Shown here: positions 16,784 through 25,900 of the stretch, piece by piece | Numbering within the stretch: position 1 is the first letter of the stretch | Layout: every line of letters begins with the position of its first letter | Source: Tepidiforma flava | Lineage (GTDB): Bacteria > Chloroflexota > Dehalococcoidia > Tepidiformales > Tepidiformaceae | Direction: 5' to 3' | Length of the DNA: 64,000 bases | NCBI RefSeq assembly: GCF_027594505.1 | Contig: NZ_CP115149.1 | Location: 1,530,503 to 1,594,502, forward strand | Notes under the pieces: model-generated | What the model was told of the DNA's origin: nothing | Seen by the model: only the letters and a program-made list of their open reading frames with translations | Databases searched by the model: none | Translations under genes and position numbers: made by a program

Positions 16784-18070
16784 GTGCCCACCATCCGCGA
16801 CCTCGCCGACCGCCTCTGGAACGGCGACATCACCACCGCCGACTACCACCCCGTCGGCTGGCGCCACCCCGAAGCCGAAGAGATCGCCGAGGGCGTGCTC
16901 TTCTACAAAGGCATCGCCAGCGCCAACACCATCGATACCGGCGACGGCCTCGTCATGCTCGATACCGGCGCCGTCAACGATACCCGCCCCCTCCACGAGC
17001 AGGTGCGCCGCTGGCGCCCCGAAGCGCCCCTCCGCGCCGCCGTCTTCTCCCACCACCACGTCGACCACATCTTCGGCGTCGGCCCCTTCGAACAGGAGGC
17101 CGACGAACGCCGCTGGCCCCGGCCCATCGTCTACGGCCACGAACTGCTCGAATCGCACTTCGCCCGCTACCAGCGCACCCTCGGCTGGAACACCGCCATC
17201 AACCGCCGCCAGTTCGCCATCGATGCCCCCGGCTTCAGCTGGCCCCGGCAGTACCGCCTGCCCGATGTCACCTACACCCGGCGGCTCACCTTCCGCCAGG
17301 GCAGCCTCACCTTCGAACTCCGCCACACCCGCGGCGAGACCGAAGACGCCACCTGGACCTGGATTCCCGAGCGCAAACTCCTCGCCCCCGGCGACCTCTT
17401 CATCTGGGCCGTCCCCAACGCCGGCAACCCCCAGAAAGTCCAGCGCTACTGCGGCGAATGGGCCGCCGGCCTCCGCGAAATGGCCAGCCTCGGCGCCGAA
17501 CTCCTCCTCCCCGGCCACGGCCTCCCCATTTTCGGCGCCGACCGCATCCGCCAGGCCCTCCTCGATGCCGCCGAACTCCTCGAATCCATCGAGGACCAGG
17601 TCCTCGCCCTCATGAACACCGGCTGCACCCTCGACCGCATCCTCCACGAAGTTCAGGTGCCCGCCCGCCTCCTCGACAAGCCCTACCTCCGGCCCGTCTA
17701 CGACGACCCCCAGTTCCTCGTCCGCAACGTCTGGCGGCTCTACGGCGGCTGGTACGACGGCGAGCCCGATAACCTCCTGCCCGCCCCCCGCGCCGAGCAG
17801 GCCCGCGAATGGGTCGCCCTCGCCGGCGGCCTCGACCGCGTCCTCGAGCGTGCCGCCGCCCTCCGTGCCGAGGGCAACCTCCGCCTCGCCTGCCACCTCG
17901 TCGAATACGCCGTCATCGCCGAACCCGGCTCGCGCGCCGCCCACGACCTCCGCGCCGAGATCTACGCCGCCCGCGCCGCGCTCCAGCCCTCCTCCATGGC
18001 CCGCAACATCCTCAACCACGCCGCTCTCGCCTCCCGCCAGGGCAAACGCGACCTCGCCGGCGACTTTTAG
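16784..18070 (+). CDS. alkylsulfatase-like MBL-fold hydrolase
   Basis: This 428-residue protein has an MBL domain and a C-terminal helical region. The metal motif is SHHHVDH near residue 90, with a HTRGETEDATW segment and a LAPGDLF site as in BDS1/SdsA-type alkylsulfatases. The segment after about residue 290 resembles their dimerisation domain, but the C-terminal sterol-carrier-like domain of the full enzymes (about 650 residues) is missing. It may hydrolyse alkyl sulfates or a related ester. The GTG at 16784 follows GGAGACGCCCC, and a TACACT box lies about 30 bp upstream. The stop codon touches repeat island 2. Confidence 0.75.
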   Translation: MPTIRDLADRLWNGDITTADYHPVGWRHPEAEEIAEGVLFYKGIASANTIDTGDGLVMLDTGAVNDTRPLHEQVRRWRPEAPLRAAVFSHHHVDHIFGVGPFEQEADERRWPRPIVYGHELLESHFARYQRTLGWNTAINRRQFAIDAPGFSWPRQYRLPDVTYTRRLTFRQGSLTFELRHTRGETEDATWTWIPERKLLAPGDLFIWAVPNAGNPQKVQRYCGEWAAGLREMASLGAELLLPGHGLPIFGADRIRQALLDAAELLESIEDQVLALMNTGCTLDRILHEVQVPARLLDKPYLRPVYDDPQFLVRNVWRLYGGWYDGEPDNLLPAPRAEQAREWVALAGGLDRVLERAAALRAEGNLRLACHLVEYAVIAEPGSRAAHDLRAEIYAARAALQPSSMARNILNHAALASRQGKRDLAGDF

Positions 18071-19065
18071 GGAGAAAGGGAGAAAGGGAGAAAGGGAGAA
18101 AGGGAGAAAGGGAGAAAGGGAGAAAGGGAGAAAGGGAGAAAGGGAGAAAGGGAGAAAGGGAGAACTCTCCTCCCGAGGCCCCTCCCAACTCCCAACTCCC
18201 ATCTCCCAACTCCTCCGCCGCGGGGCTCCGTCCCCGCGGAGGGCCGGGAGGCCCGCCCGAACGTTCGCATCCACCGGTTCCCGCCGCCTCCCAACTCCGA
18301 ACTCCCACCTCCCAACTCCTCCGCCGCGGGGCTCCGTCCCCGCGGAGGGCCGGCGAGGCCCGCCCGAACGTTCGCATCCACCGGTTCCCGCCGACTCGCA
18401 ACTCCCAACTCCCGTCTCCCAACTCCCAACTCCTCCGCCGCGGGGCTCCGTCCCCGCGGAGGGCCGGCGAGGCCCGCCCGCACGCTCGCATCCACCGGTT
18501 CCCGCCGACTCCCAACTCCCAACTCCGAACTCCCAGCTCCCAACTCCCATCTCCCAACTCCTCCGCCGCGGGGCTCCGTCCCCGCGGAGGGCCGGTGAGG
18601 CCCACCCGGGAGTTCGCGTCCGCGCGCCCTCCCGCCTCCCGGTTCCCGTCTCCCGTCTCCCGGAACATCCGTTGGGCGCATGGCGCCCCGCGGGGACGGA
18701 GCCCCGCGGCTACGGTTGGAGGTTGGAGGTTGGAGGTTATCCTCCCTCCCAGCTCCCAGCTCCCAGCTCCCAGCTCCCAGCTCCCAGCTCCCAGCTCCCA
18801 GCTCCCACCTCCCAGCTCCCGGCTCCCGGCTCCCGACTCCCGACTCCCGACTCCCAGCTCCCGACTCCCAGCTCCCAACTCCCTCCTCCCCACTCCCGCC
18901 TCCACCGCCGGCGCGGAGCGGCGGCATCCCGCGGCGCCGCCGGCGAAGGCGGCCAGCCATCCCCCGCGGCGCCAGCCGCGCCACCGCGCCGGCGAAGCCG
19001 GCCAGCCATCCCCCGCGGCGCCAGCCGCGCCACCGCGCTCCCACCGCCCTCCCGCGCCACCCACC
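18071..19065. repeat. composite repeat island 2 (largest)
   Basis: About 1 kb with no gene separates the MBL and mutM genes. On the plus strand the order is: 18071-18164, nearly 12 copies of the octamer GGGAGAAA; 18165-18650, CTCCCAA-type heptamers alternating with four copies of palindromic element D (starting near 18215, 18321, 18435 and 18563); 18666-18714, the 49-bp inverted element D'; 18714-18740, GGAGGTT heptamers; 18741-18903, CTCCCAG/CTCCCGA heptamers; 18904-19048, GC-rich palindromic element E in two partial copies. The last four blocks recur in the same order in islands 4 and 5. Confidence 0.92.
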
Positions 19066-19068
19066 GCC

Positions 19069-19074
19069 TATACT
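19069..19074 (+). promoter_or_regulatory. -10 box, leaderless start of mutM
   Basis: TATACT is followed by six bases and the GTG start at 19081. It lies about 20 bases after the end of repeat element E, so any -35 contacts would fall in or next to the repeat. Confidence 0.5.
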
Positions 19075-19080
19075 CCCTCC

Positions 19081-19908
19081 GTGCCCGAAATCCCCGAGCT
19101 CGAGGCCATCCGCGGCTTCTTCCAGGAGCAGCTCCCCGGCCGCGCCATCGCCGCCGCCGCCGTCCGCATCCCCGTCGTCTTCCGCACCCCCGCCAGCGAA
19201 TTCCGCGAAACGCTCCCCGGCGACCGCTTCTCCGGCTTCCGCCGCCGCGGCAAATTCCTCCTCCTCGACCTCGCCTCCGGCCGCGTCCTCGCCGTCAATC
19301 CCATGCTCACCGGCCGCTTCCAGTACGTCGACCCCGCCGCCAAACCCCCGGCGAAGACCTGCCTCATCCTCGACATCGACGGCGGCCGCTCCCTCCGCTA
19401 CGCCGACGAGCGCCTCATGGGGAAGCTCTACCTCCTCCCCGGCGACCGCCTCGGGGCCATCCCCGGCTGGACCGACGGCGGTCCCGACCTCCTCGACCCC
19501 GCCCTTACGGAGGAAGGCTGGCTCCAGCGCATCGCGAAGTACCGCGGCGGCATCAAGAACATCCTCGTCAACGCCGCCTTCGTCCAGGGCATCGGCAACG
19601 CCTACAGCGACGAAATCCTCTGGGAAGCCCGCATCAACCCCTACACCCCGCGCACGAAGCTCAGCGAGGACGACCTCCGCCGTCTCTTCCGCGCCGCCCG
19701 CGACGTCATGGCCTGGGCCGAACCGCTCGCCCGCGCCGCCATGGTGAAGGACGGCACCCTCGACTACGAAGAGCGGCGCGACTTCCTCCGCGTCCACCGG
19801 CGCGGCGGCCAGCCCTGCCCCCGCTGCGGCACGCCGATCACCGAAATCACCGCCAACCAGCGCGTCACCAGCTTCTGCCGCCAGTGTCAGCCCGAACTGC
19901 CGGCCTGA
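19081..19908 (+). CDS. mutM: formamidopyrimidine-DNA glycosylase (Fpg/Nei family)
   Basis: This 275-residue base-excision repair enzyme removes oxidised bases and cuts the abasic site. After removal of the initiator residue the N-terminus is PEIPELE, giving the catalytic Pro and Glu. The RRRGKFLLL turn supplies the conserved Lys, and the H2TH region reads KNILVNAAFVQGIGNAYSDEILW. A C-terminal zinc finger is intact (CPRCG ... CRQC). Details of the insert loop make Fpg versus a Nei-like enzyme uncertain. The GTG start is six bases after TATACT. Its 3' end overlaps that of the large sensor kinase by 22 bp, tail to tail. Confidence 0.88.
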   Translation: MPEIPELEAIRGFFQEQLPGRAIAAAAVRIPVVFRTPASEFRETLPGDRFSGFRRRGKFLLLDLASGRVLAVNPMLTGRFQYVDPAAKPPAKTCLILDIDGGRSLRYADERLMGKLYLLPGDRLGAIPGWTDGGPDLLDPALTEEGWLQRIAKYRGGIKNILVNAAFVQGIGNAYSDEILWEARINPYTPRTKLSEDDLRRLFRAARDVMAWAEPLARAAMVKDGTLDYEERRDFLRVHRRGGQPCPRCGTPITEITANQRVTSFCRQCQPELPA

Positions 19909-22900
19909 CCGGCCCCGCCGGCTGACTCCTCCGCCCCGGTCACCCGCTCCCGGATGACCCGCGCGATATCCTCCACCCCGTACGGCTTCGCCAGCAGCTC
20001 CAGCCCGTACCGCTCCACCAGCGCCGTCACCCCCGCGTCCGTCGTCGCCCCCGTCGCGATGATTGCCCGCGGGATGAGGTGCGGCATGCGCGCCTCGAGC
20101 CCTTCGAATACCGCGTCGGCCGTCTCGGTCGCCAGCCGGTAGTCGCAGAGGATGACGTCCGGGTCGAACTCCGCCGCCAGCTCGAGCGCCCGCCCGCTGT
20201 TCTCCGCATCGAGGCACCGGTGGCCGAGGCTCTCCACCAGCCGCCGGCACACCTTCCGCAGGCTCGGCTCATCGTCGATGACCAGCACCGTCGCCTGCCG
20301 CGCGGGGGGCGGCGCCTCGACCGCCGCATCCGCAGCGCCGCCCTCCGACGGCGCCGGCAGCGTTATCACGAACGTCGTCCCCGTGCCCGGGGTCGAAATG
20401 CAGTCGATCGTCCCCCGGTGCGACTGGATGATCGAGTAGCTGAGCGGCAGGCCGAGGCCCGTCCCCACACCCTGCTTCGTCGTGAAAAACGGCTCGAAAA
20501 TCCGCGCCCGCGTTGCCTCGTCCATCCCGGTCCCCGTATCGCTCACCGCGATGCGCACGTTTCCCGCTTCGTCCGTCTCGCCCTCGATCACGATCCGCCG
20601 CACCGGCCGCCCCTCCAGCGCGTGCTCCGCATTCGTGACGAGATTCAGCAGCACCTGCGTCAGCTGGTGCTCGTTGCCCCACGCCGCGAGCCCGTCCGCC
20701 AGCCGGACCTGCACCTCGATGCCGGCCTGCTGCCAGAGCCGCTCCCGCAGCCGCTGCACATGGCCTACCACATCCGCGACCGCCACCCGGCCGTGCTCCG
20801 CCGCCCCCGGCCGCGCGATGAACAGCAGGTCGCGCACGATGTTCCGCGCCCGCAGCGCCTCCTTCTGGATGATGGCCAGCTCCTCGCCCATCTGGCCCGT
20901 CGTATCGGAGAGCGCCAGCACCTCCGCGAACCCGAGGATCGCCGTGAGCGGGTTGTTCAGCTCGTGCGCCACCCCGCCGATGAGCTCGCCGAGCGCCGCC
21001 AGCCGCGACGCCCGCTCCATCCGCGCCCGGTTCGCCGCCTCCTCCGCCTCCCGCCGCACCTCGTCCGTCACGTCCGCCGCCACCGTCAGCACCCGCATCT
21101 GCGGGTCGTCCAGCGGCACGAACTCGTAGTCGAAATGCCGGCTCTCGCCGTCGATCGCCAGTTCCGCCCGGCCGCGGGCGCCGACGCCGTCTTCGAACGC
21201 CCGCCGGAACGGCTCCCGCAGCCCCTCCGGCAGCCGCGCTGCGATGGCATCGATGTCGTTCGCCGTCTTGTCCGGGTCGATCGCCTGCACGATCTCCTGC
21301 CCCAGCGCGTTCGCGAAGATCGGCCGCCCCGTCCGGTCCGAGAGGATGACCGCCTCCGAGAGCGACCGCAGGATGAGGCCGTAGACGGCCGCCTGCCGCT
21401 CCCGCTCCTGTGTCGCGATGCTCGCTTCGATCGCCGGGCCGACCACCTGCGCCACCCGCCGGATGAGCGCGAGGTCGCGCTCCGAGAAGGCGAAGCCCGG
21501 CTCCCGGCTCGCCACCAGCAGCAGCCCCGTCGCCGCGCCCGCCGAATACGTCGCCGTGTAGCTCACCGAGGTGAATCCGAAATTCGGCCCGAAGTGCGAC
21601 GCTGGCACCGCCTCGCCCGGCACCACCACCTGCCCCACCGACCGCGCTTCGAACTCGTGCGGCAGCATCGGCAGCCGCAGCTCCCCGCCGAGCAGGTGCG
21701 GCCACGCCAGCTCGTCGCCGTCGAACCGCCCGTACGCCGCGAACGCCTTCGGCACGAACCGCTCCAGCGCCGGCGTAATCCCCAGCAGGATTGCTGTCGG
21801 CCCCTGCGCCGTCGCCGCCGTTGCGCTCACCTCCGCGAGAATCCGCTGCTCCTCGGCCTGCCGGTCCCGTTCCGCCTGCGCCGTCACCGTCTCCACCACC
21901 GGCCCCACCACCGCCGTGACCCGCCGCAGCAGCGCCAGCTCCCGCGGTCCGAACCGGAACGCCGGGTCGCGGCTCGCCACCATCAGCATCCCCGAGACGC
22001 CCCCGGCCGCGTGGTACGAAGTCAGCGCATACGCGCACAGCCCGAGTTCGCCGTAGAACGTCGCCCGGTACGGCTCCAGGTTGCCTACCCCCTGCCCCGC
22101 CGCCAGCGCCTCCCGTCCGACCGGCGAAAACCGCATCACGAGCTCGTCCCGCCCGATGACCCGCCGGCCCTCCGGGTCCGTGACCTGGTAGGCAATCGCA
22201 TCGCCCCGGACGAAGCCGTACATCGCATACGCCCCCGGCACGCGCTCCCCGAGGACCGCCGGCAGGTGGTTGACCACCTCGCCGACCGTCCGAGCGGCGG
22301 CGGCAGCAGCGGCCACGCTCGCGACGATCCGCTCGTCTTCGGCCTCCTCCAGCCGGCGGCGCCGCTCGCGGAAGTTCGCCATCGCCGGCCCGGCGATGTC
22401 TGCCACCAGCCGGCAGAGGCGCAGGTCGCGCTCCGTGAACGCGTAGGCCTCGTCGGCCGTACCGACGATGAGCACCCCGATGACTTCGCCCTCCGAGGCG
22501 GCCGCCGTCGTCACCCACCGCCGCAGGCCCCCGGCCGCAATCCGCTCGCGGTTCTCCGGCAGGATGTCCGGCGAGTCGAGCGTATCGACCGCCTGGCGGG
22601 CCTCGATCGCTCGCCGGACGCCCGGCCCGAGCGGCCACGCCTCCCCGCTCGCGGCATCCCGCAGCTGCTCGCCCTCGACGTAGAAGAAGCCCGCCATCGC
22701 CCGCGGCACCAGCCGCCGGAACGTTGCGGCCAGCCCTTCGACGAACTCCCGGTCGGTCGTCGCCCGCGCCGCCGCCGCGGCCGCATCGGCGAGGAACCGC
22801 TGCTCCTCCGCCTCCTCGATGCGGCGCCGCCGCTCGCGCAGGTTCGCCATCGCCGGCCCGAGGATGTCCGCCGCCAGCTTGATCACGCGCAGGTGGCGCG

Positions 22901-25900
22901 CCGTGAACCGGAACTCCGGGTCGCTCGTGCCCAGCCAGAGCACCCCCATGCTCACCCCGCCCGGGGCGAGCCGCGCGTTCACGCTCCGCACGATGCCGAG
23001 TTCCCGCTGCCGCTGCCGCGATGCCTCCGTCACCGCCTCCGCCGGGGTCCGCACCACCGGCTCCAGCGCGTGCGCATCCGCATAGTCGAATCCCACCGGC
23101 AGCCGCACCTCCGGGTTCACGGAACTCACCAGGCCGCCGGTCTCGTCGAAAATCAGCAGGTCCAGCCGCGCCGCCGGCACCAGCCAGCGGAACTCCCGCC
23201 CGAGCTGCTGCACCAGCTCCTGCTCCGTCGCCGCCCGGGTCGCCACCGCGGCGATGTCCGCGAGGAAGCGCTGCTCCTCCGCATCCTCGCGCGCCCGCTG
23301 GGCAGCGCGCGCATTCTCCATCGCCGGCCCGACGATCTGCGCGATGAGCCGCAGCAGCCGCAGCTCGCGCTCGCCGAACGTATAGTCCGGGTCCCGAGAG
23401 GCCACCACGAGATAGCCGATCGTCCGCCCGCCGGCCCGCGCGGCCGTCGTCGAAGCTGCTCGCGCCCCCATCGTCCAGAGCGGGCTCCGCGGGTCGAGGT
23501 CCCCCGGCAGCCGGTCCGCGTGGGTCTGGCCCTCCTCCTCCGCCAGCCGGGCGTACTGGTCCGGCGCCGTCTCGAACACCGTCCCGTCGCCAAGCGGGTA
23601 GAGAATGCGGTCGCCCTCCTTCAGGCCAAACGCCACGATCGGCAGCGGCACCAGCCGCCGCATCGGCCGCTGCAGCGCCACCACCATCGCGTCCGGGCTG
23701 CCTTCCCTTGCCGCCACCGCTGCGATCTCCGCCAGCAGCCGCTGGTCCTCCGCGTCCTGCCGCTCCCGCTCAGCCGCCCGCGCGTTCGCCATCGCCGGCC
23801 CGACGATGTCGGCGATGAGCCGCGCCAGCCGCAGCTCCCGCTCCCCCGGCGCGAACTCCGGGTCGCGCGAGCCCACGACCAGCAGGCCGACCGGCACCCC
23901 GCCCGAGCTCGCCGCCGCGATGATGTGCGCCTGGATGCCGAGCGAGTCCAGCTCCGGCAGCGCCCCCGCCGGGGATGTCCGCCGGTCCGCCGGCGGCACC
24001 ACCGCCGCACCGTCGTCCAGCGCCTGCCGGAAGTTCGGCCCGAGCTGGACCGCCGTCGCGCCCCCGGCCCGGTTCGGGAACTGCACCTGCGCCCCGTCGA
24101 GGAAGCCGAACGCCACGTACGGCTGCGGCACGAACCGCCGCGCCACAGCCTGCAGGGCGTGCGCGATCGCCAGCGGGTCCAGCTCCCGCGCGACGGCCGC
24201 TGCCGCCGCTGCCACCACCGCCTGGTCCTCCGCCTCCTGCCGCTCCCGCTCCACCGCCATCGCGTTCGCCATCGCCGGCCCCACGATGTCGGCGATGAGC
24301 CGCGCCAGCCGGGCCTCCCGCTCCCCCGGTGTGAACGCCGCGTCCCGCGTGCCGAGGAGCAGTAGCCCGGTGATTTCGCCGCGCGAATACGCCGGCGCGA
24401 CGACATGCGCCCGCAGCCCGAACCGTTCGAGCTGCGCCGCGGCCTCCGGCGTCCCGGCCGGCCCGCCGGCGAGGACCAGCGTCTCGCCCGCCAGCGCCCG
24501 CGCGAACGCCGGCCCGATCGGCAGCCGCACCTCGCCCAGCGGCCCGCCGGGGAACCAGATGTGGTCCTCCCGCGTGAACCCGAACGCCGCGAACGGCTTC
24601 GGCAGGAACGCCCGCGCGACCTGCTGCAGCCCCCGCATGATGCCGTACGCGTCGACCTCCCGCGCGACCGCCGCGGCCGCCTCGCCGATGATCCGCTGCT
24701 CCTCCGCCTCCCGCCGCTGCCGCTCCTCCGCCAGCAGGTTCGCCAGCGCGGGCCCCACGATATCGGCGATGAGCCGCACCAGCCGCGCCTCCCGCTCCCC
24801 CGCCCGGAACGCCGCGTCCCGGCTGAACACCAGCAGCAGCCCCGCCGTCTCGCCGCCCGCCCGCGCCGGCGCCACGATGCGCGTCGCAATCCCCGAGTTC
24901 TCCATCTCCGACCGCGAGACCTCGAACAGCACCGGCGCATCCGGCCCCAGCACGGCCGGCTCCCCGGTCTCGAGCGCCCGCGCCGTCGCGGGGCCGATCG
25001 GGATGCGCACCGTGTCGTCCCGCTCCCGCACCACCTCCATCTCGCTGCCCCGCAGGAACGCGATCCGCACGAGCGGCCCGGGGATGAACCCGCCGACCGC
25101 CTCCGTCAGCGCATCCGCCAGCCGCCGCGGCTCCTGCTCCCGCGCGACCGCCGCCGCAGCCTGCGCGATGATCCGCTGCTCCTCCGCCTCCGCCGCGCTC
25201 TGCTCCACCCGCCGCCGGTTCGCAATCGCATACGCCAGCAGCGCCCCCGCCAGCTCCGCGAACCGCAGCTCGTCGGCATCGAACGGCTGCGTCCCCCGCC
25301 TGCCGATCGTCAGCACCCCCTCCGGCTCGCCGCCCGCCTCCAGCAGCACGCACGCGATCCGCCCGATGCCCCCCTCGAACAGCTCCGCCGGCACGACCGG
25401 CTCATGCGCCGCCTCTTCGGCGGTCAGCTGCGCGCTCCGGACCCCGGCCTCCAGCATCCGGCGGACCCGGCCGTCGTCCACGAACACCGGCGCCGCGCCC
25501 GCGGGATCGCTCGACCGCAGCAGCCGGTAGCGCTCCCCCAGCGGCTCCCGCGCCGCGATGGACACGAGGTCGATGCCCTCCACCGCCAGCAGCAGCCGGC
25601 TCAGCCGCGCGAAATGCGCCTCGATCGGTGCCCCGTCGTTCACGAACAGCGCCAGCTCGTTCAGGATGTGCTCCTGCTGCGTCCGCCGCTGCTGCCGCAG
25701 CTGCGCCCGGTGGTTCGCGGCGGCCTGCCCCACGAGCGCCGCCACCAGCTGGATGAACTCCAGCTCCCGCTCGTCGAACCGTTCGTTCTCCAGCCGGCCG
25801 ATCGTCAGCAGTCCCTCCGGCCCCTCGTTCGACGTCATCACCGCCGTCGCTGCCCGACGGTAGCCCGCCCGCATCAGCGCCTGCGGCGTCCGGTTCGGGT

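Noticed and set aside
18215-18640. Four spaced D elements as a CRISPR array
   Set aside because: Spacing differs (106, 114 and 128 bp), the intervening sequences are themselves repeats, and the palindromic unit is not a CRISPR-like direct repeat. No cas gene is near.
18071-19065. Long open frames with repeated GVGSWEL or LPTPNSQ peptides over the repeat islands
   Set aside because: They follow from heptamer arrays being open in several frames on both strands. They have no ribosome sites and do not match any protein pattern.
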